A program made the translations under genes and the position numbers. Shown here piece by piece: positions 16,156 through 25,289 of a DNA stretch of 64,000 bases (the first letter of the stretch is position 1; each line of letters starts with the position of its first letter). A model generated the notes under the pieces. The model was given only the letters and a program-made list of their open reading frames with translations, was not told the DNA's origin and did not search any database. Source of the DNA: Micromonospora kangleipakensis (GTDB lineage: Bacteria; Actinomycetota; Actinomycetes; Mycobacteriales; Micromonosporaceae); assembly GCF_004217615.1 (NCBI RefSeq), contig NZ_SHLD01000001.1, forward strand, positions 2,356,001-2,420,000, read 5' to 3'.

Positions 16156-16247
16156 CGCAGCCGCGGGTTCGCGAGAATCCCGGTCGCTGGATTCTGGCGG
16201 AGTTCCGCTCCGTCCCTCCTCGCGAGGGGCGGCCGGGTGAGCTCTGA

Positions 16248-16253
16248 TAGAGT
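16248..16253 (+). promoter_or_regulatory. -10-like box TAGAGT of tRNA-Glu copy 1
   Basis: TAGAGT lies 40 nt before the mature tRNA. The counterpart TAGACT lies 44 nt before copy 2, suggesting each tRNA-Glu has its own promoter. Confidence 0.35.
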
Positions 16254-16256
16254 GCA

Positions 16257-16283
16257 GCTTCCTCACCACCAGAGTGAGGAAGC
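16257..16283 (+). promoter_or_regulatory. Hairpin in the 5' leader of tRNA-Glu copy 1
   Basis: GCTTCCTCAC (16257-16266) and GTGAGGAAGC (16274-16283) form a perfect 10-bp stem with a 7-nt loop, ending 10 nt before the tRNA. It may assist RNase P or other processing. Confidence 0.45.
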
Positions 16284-16293
16284 AAGAAGTTCT

Positions 16294-16366
16294 GGCCCCG
16301 TCGTCTAGTGGCCCAGGACGCCGCCCTCTCAAGGCGGTAGCGCCGGTTCGAATCCGGTCGGGGCTA
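16294..16366 (+). tRNA. tRNA-Glu (CTC), copy 1
   Basis: A 73-nt cloverleaf. The acceptor GGCCCCG pairs with CGGGGCT (first pair G-U), the anticodon arm is CCGCC-CTCTCAA-GGCGG with anticodon CTC, and the T-arm is GCCGG-TTCGAAT-CCGGT (outer pair G-U). The discriminator is A. It is identical to copy 2. Confidence 0.93.
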
Positions 16367-16377
16367 CAGTGCTGACA

Positions 16378-16408
16378 GCCCGTCCCACCTCGGTGGGGCG
16401 GGCTTCTT
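16378..16408 (+). terminator. Terminator after tRNA-Glu copy 1
   Basis: GCCCGTCCCACC (16378-16389) pairs with GGTGGGGCGGGC (16392-16403), followed by TTCTT. Confidence 0.7.
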
Positions 16409-16478
16409 CGTGTCCGGGCCGCCGGTCTCCCGTGGTCGGTGGTGCCACCCTGTCTTCGGCGCCGGCAGCCGGTGCCGC

Positions 16479-16484
16479 TAGACT
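16479..16484 (+). promoter_or_regulatory. -10-like box TAGACT of tRNA-Glu copy 2
   Basis: TAGACT lies 44 nt before the mature tRNA, just before a short leader hairpin (CACCGC 16492-16497 with GCGGTG 16506-16511). Confidence 0.35.
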
Positions 16485-16528
16485 ACTTCCACACCGCTCG
16501 TCAGGGCGGTGAAGCAGGAAAAGTGCCT

Positions 16529-16601
16529 GGCCCCGTCGTCTAGTGGCCCAGGACGCCGCCCTCTCAAGGCGGTAGCGCCGGTTCGAATCCGGTCGGGGCT
16601 A
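16529..16601 (+). tRNA. tRNA-Glu (CTC), copy 2
   Basis: Identical over all 73 nt to copy 1, with the same anticodon CTC; the flanks differ, so it is an older duplication or has been homogenised by gene conversion. Confidence 0.93.
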
Positions 16602-16606
16602 CAGAT

Positions 16607-16642
16607 CGAACGGCCCGCCTCACACCCGAGGCGGGCCGTTCG
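16607..16642 (+). terminator. Terminator after tRNA-Glu copy 2
   Basis: A perfect 15-bp stem (16607-16621 with 16628-16642) with a 6-nt loop, followed by CCTTT. Confidence 0.7.
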
Positions 16643-16692
16643 CCTTTCCCCACCCCCGCCCGCCTCAACTCGCCGAGGGGGAAGGGAGGGGA

Positions 16693-17379
16693 TCAAAGGC
16701 CGGAGAGGCGTTGGCCGGCCCTCACCACGGCCATGGCGTGGCGCTCGCCGGGGCGGCGGCCGAGGCGCTCGATGGGGCCGGAGATGCTGATCGCGGCGAT
16801 CACCCGACCGGTGCGGTCGCGGATCGGGGCCGAGACGCTCGCCACGCCGGCCTCGCGCTCGGCGACGCTCTGCGCCCAGCCGCGGCGGCGTACCTCGGCG
16901 AGGGTGCGGCCGGTGAACTTCGAGCGGGGCAGCAGCGGCATCACCGCCTCCGGCGGCTCCCAGGCGAGCAGGATCTGCGCCGCCGAGCCCGCCGTCATCG
17001 GCAGCACCGAGCCCACCGGCACGGTGTCCCGCAGGCCGCTGGCCCGCTCGGCGGCGGCCACGCAGATCCGCTCGTCGGCCCGGCGCAGGTAGAGCTGCGC
17101 GCTCTCGCCGGTGGCGTCGCGCAGCGCGGCGAGCAGCGGCTCCGCCGCGGTCAGCAGCACGTCCGGCGCGGCGTTGGCCAGTTCGCCGAGCCGGGGCCCC
17201 GGGCGCCAGCGCCCCTGGGTGTCCCGGACCAGCATCCGGTGGATCTCCAGCGCCTGTGCCAGCCGGTGCGCGGTGGCCCGGGGCAGCTTGGTGCGTTCAA
17301 CGAGTTCGGCCAGGCTGGCGCCGTCGACACAGGCGGCCAGGATGACCACCGCCTTGTCGAGAACGCCGACACCGCTCAT
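16693..17379 (-). CDS. ndgR: IclR-family regulator NdgR/LtbR
   Basis: A 228-residue IclR regulator starting MSGVGVLDKAVVILAA. The winged HTH is SLAELVERTKLPRATAHRLAQAL; the effector domain carries ESAQLYLRRADERICVAAAERASGLRDTVPVGS and RRGWAQSVAEREAGVASVSAP, which closely match Streptomyces NdgR as I remember it. The orthologs NdgR and LtbR regulate leuCD and other amino-acid genes, and here the gene is divergent from leuCD with a 49-nt intergenic region. An in-frame ATG at 17391 would add four residues. Confidence 0.92.
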   Translation of the reverse strand: MSGVGVLDKAVVILAACVDGASLAELVERTKLPRATAHRLAQALEIHRMLVRDTQGRWRPGPRLGELANAAPDVLLTAAEPLLAALRDATGESAQLYLRRADERICVAAAERASGLRDTVPVGSVLPMTAGSAAQILLAWEPPEAVMPLLPRSKFTGRTLAEVRRRGWAQSVAEREAGVASVSAPIRDRTGRVIAAISISGPIERLGRRPGERHAMAVVRAGQRLSGL

Positions 17380-17416
17380 ACTGTGTCCCACAAGCCGAAA
17401 CTTACCTCCCAGAATT

Positions 17417-17422
17417 TAGGAT
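17417..17422 (+). promoter_or_regulatory. -10-like box TAGGAT (leaderless leuC)
   Basis: TAGGAT ends 6 nt before ATG 17429. The intergenic space is so short that NdgR bound here would block both promoters. Confidence 0.5.
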
Positions 17423-17428
17423 GTCCAG

Positions 17429-18871
17429 ATGGTGGGAGTCACTCAACCGAGGACCCTGGCCGAGAAGGTCTGGGACGCGCACCTGGTGCGATCCGTCGAG
17501 GGCGAGCCGGACCTGCTCTTCATCGACCTGCACCTGCTGCACGAGGTCACCAGTCCGCAGGCCTTCGACGGGCTGCGCCTGGCCGGCCGCCGGGTCCGCC
17601 GTACCGACCTGACGATCGCGACCGAGGACCACAACACCCCGACCGGGTACGCCGACCCGGCGTTCCGCGAGCGGCGCGGCGACCTGCTCACCATCGCGGA
17701 CCCCACCTCCCGCACCCAGATCGAGACGCTGCGCCGCAACTGCGCCGAGTTCGGCGTACGGCTGCACCCGCTGGGCGACGAGAACCAGGGCATCGTGCAC
17801 GTCATCGGTCCGCAGCTCGGCCTCACCCAGCCCGGCATGACGATCGTCTGTGGCGACTCGCACACCGCCACCCACGGCGCGTTCGGCGCGCTCGCCTTCG
17901 GCATCGGCACCAGCGAGGTGGAGCACGTGCTGGCCACCCAGACGCTGCCGCAGAGCCGGCCGAAGACGATGGCGGTGAACGTCACCGGCCAGCTCGCCCC
18001 GGGGGTCACCGCCAAGGACCTGGTGCTCGCCCTGATCGCCCAGGTCGGCACCGGCGGCGGGCGCGGCCACATCGTCGAGTACCGGGGCGAGGCGATCCGG
18101 AACCTCTCCATGGAGGGGCGGATGACGATCGCCAACATGTCCATCGAGTGGGGCGCCAAGGCCGGCATGATCGCGCCGGACGAGACCACCTTCGCGTACC
18201 TGAAGGGGCGGCCCAACGCGCCGCAGGGCGCGGACTGGGACGCGGCGGTCGACTACTGGCGGACGCTGCCCACCGACGAGGGCGCGACCTTCGACGCCGA
18301 GGTGACCCTGGACGCCAGCCGGATCACCCCGTTCGTCACCTGGGGCACCAACCCCGGCCAGGGCGCGCCGCTCGGCTCGGCCGTGCCGGACCCGGACGAG
18401 TTCGTCTCCGAGTCCGAGCGGGCCGCCGCCCGGCGGGCGCTGGCGTACATGGACCTGACCCCGGGCACGTCGCTGCGCGACCTGGCCGTCGACGTGGTCT
18501 TCGTCGGCTCCTGCACCAACGGTCGGTTGGAGGACCTGCGCGCCGCCGCCGACGTGCTGCGCGGACACCGGGTCTCCGACGGCGTACGGATGCTGGTGGT
18601 TCCCGGCTCGGCCGCGGTGCGGGAGGCGGCCGAGGCGGAGGGGCTGGACAAGGTCTTCACCGACGCCGGCGCCGAATGGCGCTTCGCCGGCTGCTCCATG
18701 TGCCTCGGGATGAACCCGGACACCCTGTCGCCGGGCCAGCGCTCCGCCTCCACCTCCAACCGCAACTTTGAGGGCCGCCAGGGCCGGGGCGGGCGTACCC
18801 ACCTGGTCTCCCCGCCGGTCGCCGCCGCCACCGCCGTGGCCGGCCGGCTGGCCGCCCCCGCCGACCTGTAG
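17429..18871 (+). CDS. leuC: 3-isopropylmalate dehydratase large subunit
   Basis: A 480-residue aconitase-family protein. [10 protein letters not shown], the 4Fe-4S ligands in VGSCTNGR and in CSMCLGMN, and the C-terminal [20 protein letters not shown] are all intact. With LeuD it isomerises 2-isopropylmalate to 3-isopropylmalate in leucine synthesis. The second gene, leuD, follows after 17 nt. No SD precedes the ATG, consistent with a leaderless mRNA. Confidence 0.97.
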   Translation: MVGVTQPRTLAEKVWDAHLVRSVEGEPDLLFIDLHLLHEVTSPQAFDGLRLAGRRVRRTDLTIATEDHNTPTGYADPAFRERRGDLLTIADPTSRTQIETLRRNCAEFGVRLHPLGDENQGIVHVIGPQLGLTQPGMTIVCGDSHTATHGAFGALAFGIGTSEVEHVLATQTLPQSRPKTMAVNVTGQLAPGVTAKDLVLALIAQVGTGGGRGHIVEYRGEAIRNLSMEGRMTIANMSIEWGAKAGMIAPDETTFAYLKGRPNAPQGADWDAAVDYWRTLPTDEGATFDAEVTLDASRITPFVTWGTNPGQGAPLGSAVPDPDEFVSESERAAARRALAYMDLTPGTSLRDLAVDVVFVGSCTNGRLEDLRAAADVLRGHRVSDGVRMLVVPGSAAVREAAEAEGLDKVFTDAGAEWRFAGCSMCLGMNPDTLSPGQRSASTSNRNFEGRQGRGGRTHLVSPPVAAATAVAGRLAAPADL

Positions 18872-18888
18872 AAGGGCAGCTGCTCGCG

Positions 18889-19476
18889 ATGGACAAGTTC
18901 ACCACCCACACCGGCACCGCCGTGCCGCTGCGCCGTTCCAACGTGGACACCGACCAGATCATCCCCGCCGTGTACCTCAAGCGGGTGACCCGGACCGGTT
19001 TCGCGGACGGGCTCTTCAACGCGTGGCGGGAGGACCCGGCATTCGTGCTCAACGATCCCGTCCATTCCGGTGCGTCGATTCTCCTCGCCGGCCCCGAGTT
19101 CGGTACCGGCTCCTCCCGGGAGCACGCCGTCTGGGCGCTGCGGGACTGGGGCTTCCGCGCCGTGGTCTCTCCCCGCTTCGGCGACATCTTCCGCGGCAAC
19201 GCGCTCAAGGAAGGCCTCCTCCCGGTGGAGCTGGAATTGAAAGCCGTCGAGGAACTGTGGGATCTGGTGGAATCCGACCCGACCACCCCGATCACCGTCG
19301 ACCTCACCGCCCGTCAGGTCCGGGCGGGGGACGCCACCTGGGCGTTCCCGCTGGACGACCACAGCCGCTGGCGGCTGATGGAGGGCTTGGATGACATTGG
19401 ACTCACCCTCCGGCACTCCGCCGAGATCAGCGCCTTCGAGGCGTCCCGGCCGTCGTTCCTGCCCTCGGTGGCATAG
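18889..19476 (+). CDS. leuD: 3-isopropylmalate dehydratase small subunit
   Basis: A 195-residue swivelling-domain subunit. [17 protein letters not shown] near the N-terminus and [17 protein letters not shown] are the substrate-binding loops. ATG 18889 has GAAGGGCAG upstream. It completes the leuCD operon, and a 14-bp hairpin follows the stop. Confidence 0.97.
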   Translation: MDKFTTHTGTAVPLRRSNVDTDQIIPAVYLKRVTRTGFADGLFNAWREDPAFVLNDPVHSGASILLAGPEFGTGSSREHAVWALRDWGFRAVVSPRFGDIFRGNALKEGLLPVELELKAVEELWDLVESDPTTPITVDLTARQVRAGDATWAFPLDDHSRWRLMEGLDDIGLTLRHSAEISAFEASRPSFLPSVA

Positions 19477-19501
19477 CCGGACGCCCGACCGCACATCGGT
19501 T

Positions 19502-19534
19502 TTCGCCCCCACCGGCCCGCCCGGTGGGGGCGAA
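19502..19534 (+). terminator. Hairpin after leuCD
   Basis: TTCGCCCCCACCGG (19502-19515) pairs perfectly with CCGGTGGGGGCGAA (19521-19534), with a 5-nt loop and no U-tract. Confidence 0.6.
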
Positions 19535-19570
19535 TCCGTTACGACACAAGGGCTTTTTTCCACCGAATGT

Positions 19571-19599
19571 TTGTGTAGCGGCAGCACAGGGCATACCGT
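19571..19599 (+). promoter_or_regulatory. Promoter of the HU gene
   Basis: TTGTGT (19571-19576), a 17-nt spacer and TACCGT (19594-19599) fit a housekeeping sigma factor. The start GTG is 49 nt downstream with GGGAGGA as SD. Confidence 0.55.
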
Positions 19600-19648
19600 G
19601 CGCGCAGAATGGCTCGCGTCGAGTCAGTTGCACAATCGGGAGGAAGTC

Positions 19649-20317
19649 GTGAACAAGGCCGAGCTCATTGAGGCGCTCGCCGTTCGCCTGGGGGACCGGA
19701 AGACGGCAACGGCCGCGCTCGACGCGGTCCTCGCTGAGGTCCAGGGGGCGGTCACCAAGGGCGAGAAGGTGGCAATCACCGGATTCGGAGCATTCGAAAA
19801 GCGCGTCCGGGGCGCCCGAACAGCGCGCAACCCGCGGACCGGCGAGGCGGTGAAGGTCAAGAAGACCTCCGTCCCGACTTTCCGCGCCGGCGCCGGATTC
19901 AAGGAGATGGTGGCCAGCGGCAAGGTGCCGAAGGCCACGGCCGCCGCCAAGAAGATCGCCGCGGCCGCCGCCAAGGCCGCCGGCGCGAAGGCCGCCCCGG
20001 CGAAGAAGGCGGCCCCGGCGAAGAAGGCGGCCCCGGCGAAGAAGGCCGCCGCGGCGAAGGCCGCCCCGGCGAAGAAGGCGGCCCCGGCGAAGAAGGCGGC
20101 CCCGGCGAAGAAGGCCGCCCCGGCGAAGAAGGCCGCCCCGGCGAAGAAGGCCGCCGCGGCGAAGGCCGCCCCGGCGAAGAAGGCGGCCCCGGCGAAGAAG
20201 GCCGCCGCGGCGAAGAAGACCACGGCGGCCAAGAAGACCACGGCCGCGAAGACCACGGCGGCCAAGAAGGCGCCCGCGAAGAAGGCTCCGGCCAAGAAGG
20301 CGGCGGCCCGCCGCTGA
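19649..20317 (+). CDS. hup: Histone-like HU protein with long Lys/Ala tail
   Basis: A 222-residue nucleoid protein. Residues 1-90 are a normal HU fold (NKAELIEALAVRLGDRKTAT through GFGAFEKRV and ARNPRTGEAVKV to PTFRAGAGFKEMV). From about residue 95 the protein is a low-complexity tail made of PAKKAA-type repeats, like mycobacterial HupB and Streptomyces HupS. The HU core bends and compacts DNA and the tail adds histone-H1-like binding. GTG 19649 has GGAGGA 5 nt upstream. The position next to leuCD is conserved with mycobacteria. Confidence 0.95.
   Translation: MNKAELIEALAVRLGDRKTATAALDAVLAEVQGAVTKGEKVAITGFGAFEKRVRGARTARNPRTGEAVKVKKTSVPTFRAGAGFKEMVASGKVPKATAAAKKIAAAAAKAAGAKAAPAKKAAPAKKAAPAKKAAAAKAAPAKKAAPAKKAAPAKKAAPAKKAAPAKKAAAAKAAPAKKAAPAKKAAAAKKTTAAKKTTAAKTTAAKKAPAKKAPAKKAAARR
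19985..20312 (+). repeat. Tandem PAKKAA-coding repeat in hup
   Basis: Repeated units of about 15-18 nt, built on gcgaagaaggcg and gccgccccg, encode the Lys/Ala tail. Units are near-identical at DNA level, so copy number should vary by slippage and short reads may misassemble it. Confidence 0.9.
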
Positions 20318-20327
20318 CCGGCTCGAC

Positions 20328-20366
20328 CGACAAGGGCGCCCACCGTCGTGGTGGGCGCCCTTGTCG
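20328..20366 (+). terminator. Terminator after hup
   Basis: A perfect 17-bp stem (20328-20344 with 20350-20366) with a 5-nt loop and no U-tract. It overlaps the first codons of the longest reading frame of the following pseudogene. Confidence 0.65.
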
Positions 20367-21768
20367 CGTACGACCGCGGCGCCGCCGCCGTTGATCGGCG
20401 ACCCGGGCCGCACGCACTGGGCCTCGGGCTGGTCGCCGCTGCCGTCGGGCACGCCCTGCTCGGCACGGAGGACCTGGTCTGGCGGGGCGGCTGGCCGGCG
20501 TGGACGCTCAGCGCCCTGCTGGCCGGGGCGTTCCTGGCCGCGCAGGCCCTCGCCGCCCGGCCGGCCCGGACGGCAGCGTCATCGGGCGGCTCCGGAGGCG
20601 TGCGGGCCTGGCTGCTCGCGGGGCCGGCGGTGCTGCTGGCCGGTCAGCTGGCGCTCTCCCCGGCGGTGTGGAACGCCGCCGCGTCCTACCGCCACGGATC
20701 GCCGGACTTCCCCGGGCTGGGCTTTCCGCCGGAGCCCGGGCCGGCCCTGCCGGTGCTCGCGGTGGGGCTGTTCCTGGTGGCGACGTTCAGCCGGCCACCG
20801 GGGTGGCTGGGCCGGGTGCTCTGGCCGGCGGCGCTGCTGGCCGGGGCGGCGCTCTTCGCCGCCGGCCGGCCCGGTTGGTTGGGACCGGCCTTCCTGCTCG
20901 CCGCGGGCGGTCTCGGCGGCTGTCTCGCCCTCGCCGACGCGAGCCCGGACACCGACACCGACATGGACACCGGCACCGGCAGCGGCCCCGAGACCGGCGC
21001 GGGCGATGGCTCGACTGTGCCCGGGCGGCGCGGCTACGCCGCCGTCGGCGGGATGCTGGTCTTCGCCGTCGCGGCGGTCGCCTACTACGCGGCCTACGAC
21101 CTCGGGTACCCGAACGGCTGGGTGCCCGTGGCGTTGGCGGTGCTCGTGGCGGTGGTCGCGGCCGCCGGGCCACCCGCCGCCACGTCCGTCCTCACGCCAA
21201 CGGCGCTGGCGTGGACGGTCATCGGGCTCATGCTGCTGACCGGAGTGGCCGCCGGGATCCACCGTCCGCTGCCGGCGGCCGAGGGAGGGGCCGCGGCGGC
21301 GGGTGGCGTACGGGTGGTGCCGTACAACACCCGGATGGGCTTCGGGCTGGACGGGCGGCTCGACCTGGACGGCCTGGCCCGGGCGGTCATCGGCAGCCGG
21401 CCGGACGTGGTGGTGCTCAGCGAGGTGGACCGCGGCTGGCTGCTCAACGGCCGCCCGGCAAGGGTCCGGTGACCCAGGCCCGCCACGTCGCCGCCTTCGC
21501 CACCCGGTACGCCGCCGGCCGTCCGCTGGTGCTGGCCGGCGACCTGAACACCGAGCCGGGCGAGCCGGCGTTCACCGAGTTCACCCACGCCGGCCTGCTG
21601 GACGCGCTGGCCTCCGCCCGGCCGTTGCCGACCAGCCCCGCGGACGACCCGCGCGAGCAGATCGACCACGTCTTCGTCTCGCCGGGCGTCACCGCCGCCG
21701 ACGTGCTGGCGCCGCCGGGCACCGCCAGCGACCACCTGCCGGTCGCGGTCACCCTGACCCTGCCCTGA
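20348..21768 (+). pseudogene. Broken membrane EEP-family protein gene
   Basis: Two frames each encode part of one protein. Frame 1 (20348-21472) has many hydrophobic segments followed by the start of an EEP domain (VRVVPYNTRMG, then VVVLSEVDRGWLLNG) and ends prematurely at 21470. A second frame, from about 21452 to 21768, carries the end of the EEP domain (RPLVLAGDLNTEPG, then EQIDHVFVSPG and ASDHLPVAVTL). The middle of the domain, including the catalytic His region, is missing at about 21450. So an internal deletion that also shifts the frame is likely. The 5' end is uncertain because it overlaps the hup terminator. Confidence 0.8.
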
Positions 21769-21783
21769 CCGCCGCCGGGCGAC

Positions 21784-22665
21784 TCAGAGCCGGTCGGCGG
21801 CGAGCAGGCGGTCACCGGTGAAGGCGAGCAGCCAGCCACCGCCCTTCGGGGTGGTGAAGTCGTCGACCCGCCCGGCCAGCCGCTCCAGGGCGCCCGGCAA
21901 CACCTTGCCCTGGCTGCACACCGCGACCCGCTCCCCGGCGGCGGCCAGCGCGGCGAGCTGCGCGGCGGCCGCCAGCGCGCACTCGTCCGGCTGCTGGCCG
22001 GGTTTCGGCTCGTCGAAGTCGCCGACCACCTCGATCGGCAGGTCCAGCAGGGCCGCGGCCGGGTCCAGGGTCTGCACGCAGCGGCGGGCCGAGGCGGACA
22101 GCAGGCGTGCCGGGCGGACCAGGGCCACCAGCTCGGCCAGCGACTGGGCCTGGGCCCACCCGGTGGCGTCCAGCGGCCGGCCGGTGTCCGGCCCGGACCA
22201 GGTGCCCCGCTTGCCGGCGTGCCCGTGCCGGACCAGCAGCACCGTGCCGGTCACCGGCGGCAGCGCCGCGAACGCGGCGAGCACCTCGGCGTCGTGCGGG
22301 TAGCTCACCAGCCGTACCGCCTCGTCGACGGGGAGCCAGCACACCTCGTCCACCTCGGTCTCCGGCTGGAATCCGCCCTCGGCCACGGCCCGCATCGACC
22401 AGTAGTCCACCCGCTTGGGACGGCCCTCGCTGCGGTAGCGGACGGTGGGCAGCCGGACCTGCGGCACCGCCCAGACGTCCGTCTCCTCGGCCACCTCGCG
22501 GACCGCCGCCCGCAGCGGGTGCTCGTCCGGCTCCAGCTTGCCCTTGGGCAGCGACCAGTCGCCGTACCGGGGCCGGTGCACGAGGCAGACCTCGACGCCG
22601 GCGGCGCCCGGCCGCCAGGCGACCCCGCCCGCCGCCCGGATGCCCGCCGGCTCCTCGTCCGTCAT
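21784..22665 (-). CDS. mutT1: NUDIX hydrolase fused to histidine phosphatase (MutT1-like)
   Basis: A 293-residue two-domain protein. The NUDIX domain (about 8-135) has the box GKLEPDEHPLRAAVREVAEE, with Thr-Asp where the final Gly is usual. The histidine phosphatase domain (about 140-293) has LLVRHGHAGKR. This architecture matches mycobacterial MutT1, which hydrolyses 8-oxo-(d)GTP and diadenosine polyphosphates. It lies between hup and ppk as in mycobacteria. A TACGGT box ends 6 nt before the ATG. Confidence 0.9.
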   Translation of the reverse strand: MTDEEPAGIRAAGGVAWRPGAAGVEVCLVHRPRYGDWSLPKGKLEPDEHPLRAAVREVAEETDVWAVPQVRLPTVRYRSEGRPKRVDYWSMRAVAEGGFQPETEVDEVCWLPVDEAVRLVSYPHDAEVLAAFAALPPVTGTVLLVRHGHAGKRGTWSGPDTGRPLDATGWAQAQSLAELVALVRPARLLSASARRCVQTLDPAAALLDLPIEVVGDFDEPKPGQQPDECALAAAAQLAALAAAGERVAVCSQGKVLPGALERLAGRVDDFTTPKGGGWLLAFTGDRLLAADRL

Positions 22666-22671
22666 CCGCCC

Positions 22672-22677
22672 ACCGTA
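22672..22677 (-). promoter_or_regulatory. -10-like box TACGGT (leaderless mutT1)
   Basis: TACGGT on the minus strand ends 6 nt before ATG 22665. Confidence 0.45.
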
Positions 22678-22705
22678 AGCCCGGCCGGTGCGTACCGTGC
22701 GCCGC

Positions 22706-25015
22706 TCAGCCGGCCGTCCCGCCGACCCGCCGCAGCAACAACTCCTGCAGATGCGTCAGCGGTGCCTCGTCGGTGCCGGTACGCCGGGTCCAGCTCCCGT
22801 CCCCGGCCAGGTCGAACGCGTCCACCTCGGGGCTCATCGCGGCGGTCAGCACGTGGTCCAGCTCGGCCCGGGCGACCGGGTCGCTCACCTGCACCAGCGC
22901 CTCCACCCGGCGGTCCAGGTTGCGGTGCATCAGGTCGGCCGAGCCCATCCAGAACTCGGCGTCGCCGTTGTTGCCGAACCGGAAGACCCGCGAGTGCTCC
23001 AGGAACCGGCCCAGGATCGAGCGGACCCGGATGTTCTCCGACAGCCCCGGCACCCCGGGCCGCAGCGTGCACATGCCCCGGATCAGCAGGTCCACGTGCA
23101 CGCCGGCCCGCGACGCCCGGTAGAGCGCGTCGGTGATCTCCTCGTCGACCAGCGCGTTCACCTTGAACTGCACCAGGCCCGGCATGCCGAGCCGGACGTG
23201 CGCGATCTCCCGCTCGATCCGCTCGATCAGGCCGCTGCGGATGCCCTGCGGGGCCACCAGCAGCCGCCGGAACGCGGTCTGCCGGCTGTACCCGGTCAGC
23301 ACGTTGAACAGGTCGGTCAGGTCGGCGCCGATCTCCGGGTCGGCGGTGAGCATGCCGAAGTCCTCGTAGAGCCGGGCCGTCTTCGGGTGGTAGTTGCCGG
23401 TGCCGATGTGGCAGTAGCGGCGGATCTGATTGCCCTCCTGGCGGACCACCAGGGCGGTCTTGCAGTGCGTCTTCAGCCCGACCAGGCCGTAGACGACGTG
23501 GCAGCCGGCGCGTTCCAGGGTGCGGGCCCAGCCGATGTTGGCCACCTCGTCGAAGCGGGCCTTCAGCTCGACCAGCACCACCACCTGCTTGCCGGCGGCG
23601 GCCGCGTCGACCAGCGCGTCCACGATCGGGGAGTCGCCGCTGGTGCGGTAGAGGGTCTGCTTGATGGCGAGCACGTCCGGGTCGGCGGCGGCCTGCTCGA
23701 CGAAGCGCTGCACGCTGGTCGCGAACGAGTGGTACGGGTGGTGCACCAGCACGTCCCCGTCCCGCAGGGTGGCGAAGACGCTGCGCGGCACCTCGCCCTC
23801 GGCGAGTCGGGGATGGGTGGCCGGCACGAACGGCGGGTCCTTCAGGTCGGGCCGGTCGGCCTCGCCGTACACCTGCCAGAGCGCGGAGAGGTCGAGCAGG
23901 CCGCGGACCCGCAGCACGTCGTGGCCGTCCATGTCCAGCTCACGGACGAGCAGCTCGAGCATGTGGTCGGAGATCGAGGCGGCGACCTCCAGGCGTACCG
24001 GCGGGCCGAACCGGCGCCGGGCCAGCTCCCGCTCGAGGGCCTGGAGCAGGTCCTCGTCGCGGTCCTCGTCGACCTCCACCTCGGCGTTGCGGGTGACCCG
24101 GAACAGGTGGCACTCCACCACCTGCATGCCGGAGAAGAGCTGCCCGAGGTGCACCGAGATGAGGTCCTCCACCGGCAGGAACCGCACGCCCGGCAGGTCC
24201 CGGGCCACCCGGACGAAGCGCGGCACGTTGTTGGGCACCTTCACCCGGGCGAAGAGCTCCGAGCCGCCGTCCGGGTCGCGGACCGCGACGGCCAGGTTGA
24301 GCGACCGCCCCGAGATGTACGGGAACGGGTGTGCCGGGTCGACGGCGAGCGGGGTGAGCACCGGGAAGATGTGCTCCCGGAAGTACGTGCGCAGCCGTTC
24401 CCGCTCGGCGTCGTCCAGCTCGCTCCAGCGCAGCACCCGGATGTCCTCGGCGGCCAGCTTCGGCAGCACGTCGTCGACGAAGCAGGCGGCGTGCCGGGAG
24501 ACCAGGTCGGCCGTCTTCTCCGCGATCAGCTCCAGCTGGGTGCGCAGCGGCAGCCGGTCCCCGCCGCGCACCGGCAGGCCGGCGGAGAGGCGGCGCTTCA
24601 GCCCGGCGACCCGCACCATGTAGAACTCGTCCAGGTTGCTGGCGAAGATGGCCAGGAACTTGGCCCGTTCCAGCAGCGGGGTGCGCGGGTCCTCGGCCAG
24701 CGCCAGTACCCGGGCGTTGAAGTCGAGCCAGGAGACCTCCCGGTTGAGGAAGCGGTCCTCGGGCAGCGGCGGCGCCGGGGGCGGCTCGGCGCCGGTCGGC
24801 GGGCGGTGCTCCGGCCCGGTGACCGGGTCGAGCACCTCGTCCAGCCCGGCCGAGGCGGCCGCGGCGTCGGTGCCGGGGTCCCGGAGCGGGGTCTCCTCGG
24901 GGGCGCGGACCGTGCGGAAGCGGCCGTCGGCGTCGCGGGTGCGGGCGCCGTTGCGGGGTTCGGCCGGGTCGGTGGCGTGCGGCGGGCGGTCGGGGTGCTT
25001 GCGAGGGGTGCTCAC
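22706..25015 (-). CDS. ppk: Polyphosphate kinase (RNA degradosome type)
   Basis: A 769-residue PPK1. After a charged Pro-rich N-terminal extension (about 1-95) the PPK_N domain begins at [20 protein letters not shown], followed by the core and two phospholipase-D-like C-terminal domains. The autophosphorylated His lies in [19 protein letters not shown]. The enzyme makes inorganic polyphosphate from ATP reversibly. The GTG start has GATTAT ending 6 nt upstream and no SD. The gene runs on the minus strand upstream of mutT1 with a 40-nt gap. Confidence 0.96.
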   Translation of the reverse strand: MSTPRKHPDRPPHATDPAEPRNGARTRDADGRFRTVRAPEETPLRDPGTDAAAASAGLDEVLDPVTGPEHRPPTGAEPPPAPPLPEDRFLNREVSWLDFNARVLALAEDPRTPLLERAKFLAIFASNLDEFYMVRVAGLKRRLSAGLPVRGGDRLPLRTQLELIAEKTADLVSRHAACFVDDVLPKLAAEDIRVLRWSELDDAERERLRTYFREHIFPVLTPLAVDPAHPFPYISGRSLNLAVAVRDPDGGSELFARVKVPNNVPRFVRVARDLPGVRFLPVEDLISVHLGQLFSGMQVVECHLFRVTRNAEVEVDEDRDEDLLQALERELARRRFGPPVRLEVAASISDHMLELLVRELDMDGHDVLRVRGLLDLSALWQVYGEADRPDLKDPPFVPATHPRLAEGEVPRSVFATLRDGDVLVHHPYHSFATSVQRFVEQAAADPDVLAIKQTLYRTSGDSPIVDALVDAAAAGKQVVVLVELKARFDEVANIGWARTLERAGCHVVYGLVGLKTHCKTALVVRQEGNQIRRYCHIGTGNYHPKTARLYEDFGMLTADPEIGADLTDLFNVLTGYSRQTAFRRLLVAPQGIRSGLIERIEREIAHVRLGMPGLVQFKVNALVDEEITDALYRASRAGVHVDLLIRGMCTLRPGVPGLSENIRVRSILGRFLEHSRVFRFGNNGDAEFWMGSADLMHRNLDRRVEALVQVSDPVARAELDHVLTAAMSPEVDAFDLAGDGSWTRRTGTDEAPLTHLQELLLRRVGGTAG

Positions 25016-25021
25016 CCGCTC

Positions 25022-25027
25022 ATAATC
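25022..25027 (-). promoter_or_regulatory. -10-like box GATTAT (leaderless ppk)
   Basis: GATTAT on the minus strand ends 6 nt before GTG 25015. Confidence 0.4.
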
Positions 25028-25068
25028 ACCCGATTCCGGTTAACGCAAAATGAACTTCGCCAGGGTGA

Positions 25069-25266
25069 TCAGGCCATGGTCGGCAACGTCACCCGGATCA
25101 CCGTGCCCGTCGCATCGACGTCGATGCGCACCCGCTGGCCGAGGCGGAGCAGGCGCAGGCCGGAGGCGTCGAAGGCGCGGGCCGGGAAGGCCAGCTCGGT
25201 GCCGTCGTCGAGGAGCAGCACGCCGCTGCGGGTCGACGCGTCGTAGGTGGCCACCGTGCCCTGCAT
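25069..25266 (-). CDS. Small OB-fold (cold-shock-like) protein
   Basis: A 65-residue protein, MQGTVATYDASTRSGVLLLD onward, with the spacing of a cold-shock/OB fold but without the RNP motifs FGFI and VFVH. It might bind RNA or small ligands; no function is known to me. Its place between ppk and fbiD is probably conserved in relatives. ATG 25266 has TACGGT exactly 6 nt upstream, so it is likely leaderless. Confidence 0.65.
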   Translation of the reverse strand: MQGTVATYDASTRSGVLLLDDGTELAFPARAFDASGLRLLRLGQRVRIDVDATGTVIRVTLPTMA

Positions 25267-25272
25267 GCCAGC

Positions 25273-25278
25273 ACCGTA
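25273..25278 (-). promoter_or_regulatory. -10-like box TACGGT (leaderless small OB protein)
   Basis: TACGGT on the minus strand ends 6 nt before ATG 25266. It lies 12 nt beyond the fbiD stop codon. Confidence 0.45.
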
Positions 25279-25289
25279 CACCCGGCGGG

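Noticed and set aside
16084..16642. tRNA cluster as integration (att) site
   Set aside because: No integrase, direct repeat of a tRNA 3' end or foreign cargo beside it; the second tRNA-Glu is a complete gene.
19985..20312. CRISPR-like array
   Set aside because: The repeats are in-frame codons of the HU tail with no unique spacers and no cas genes nearby.
22688..25246. 852-codon plus-strand frame over ppk
   Set aside because: Shadow of ppk; composition is Val/Gln/His-rich and has no motif or ribosome site.
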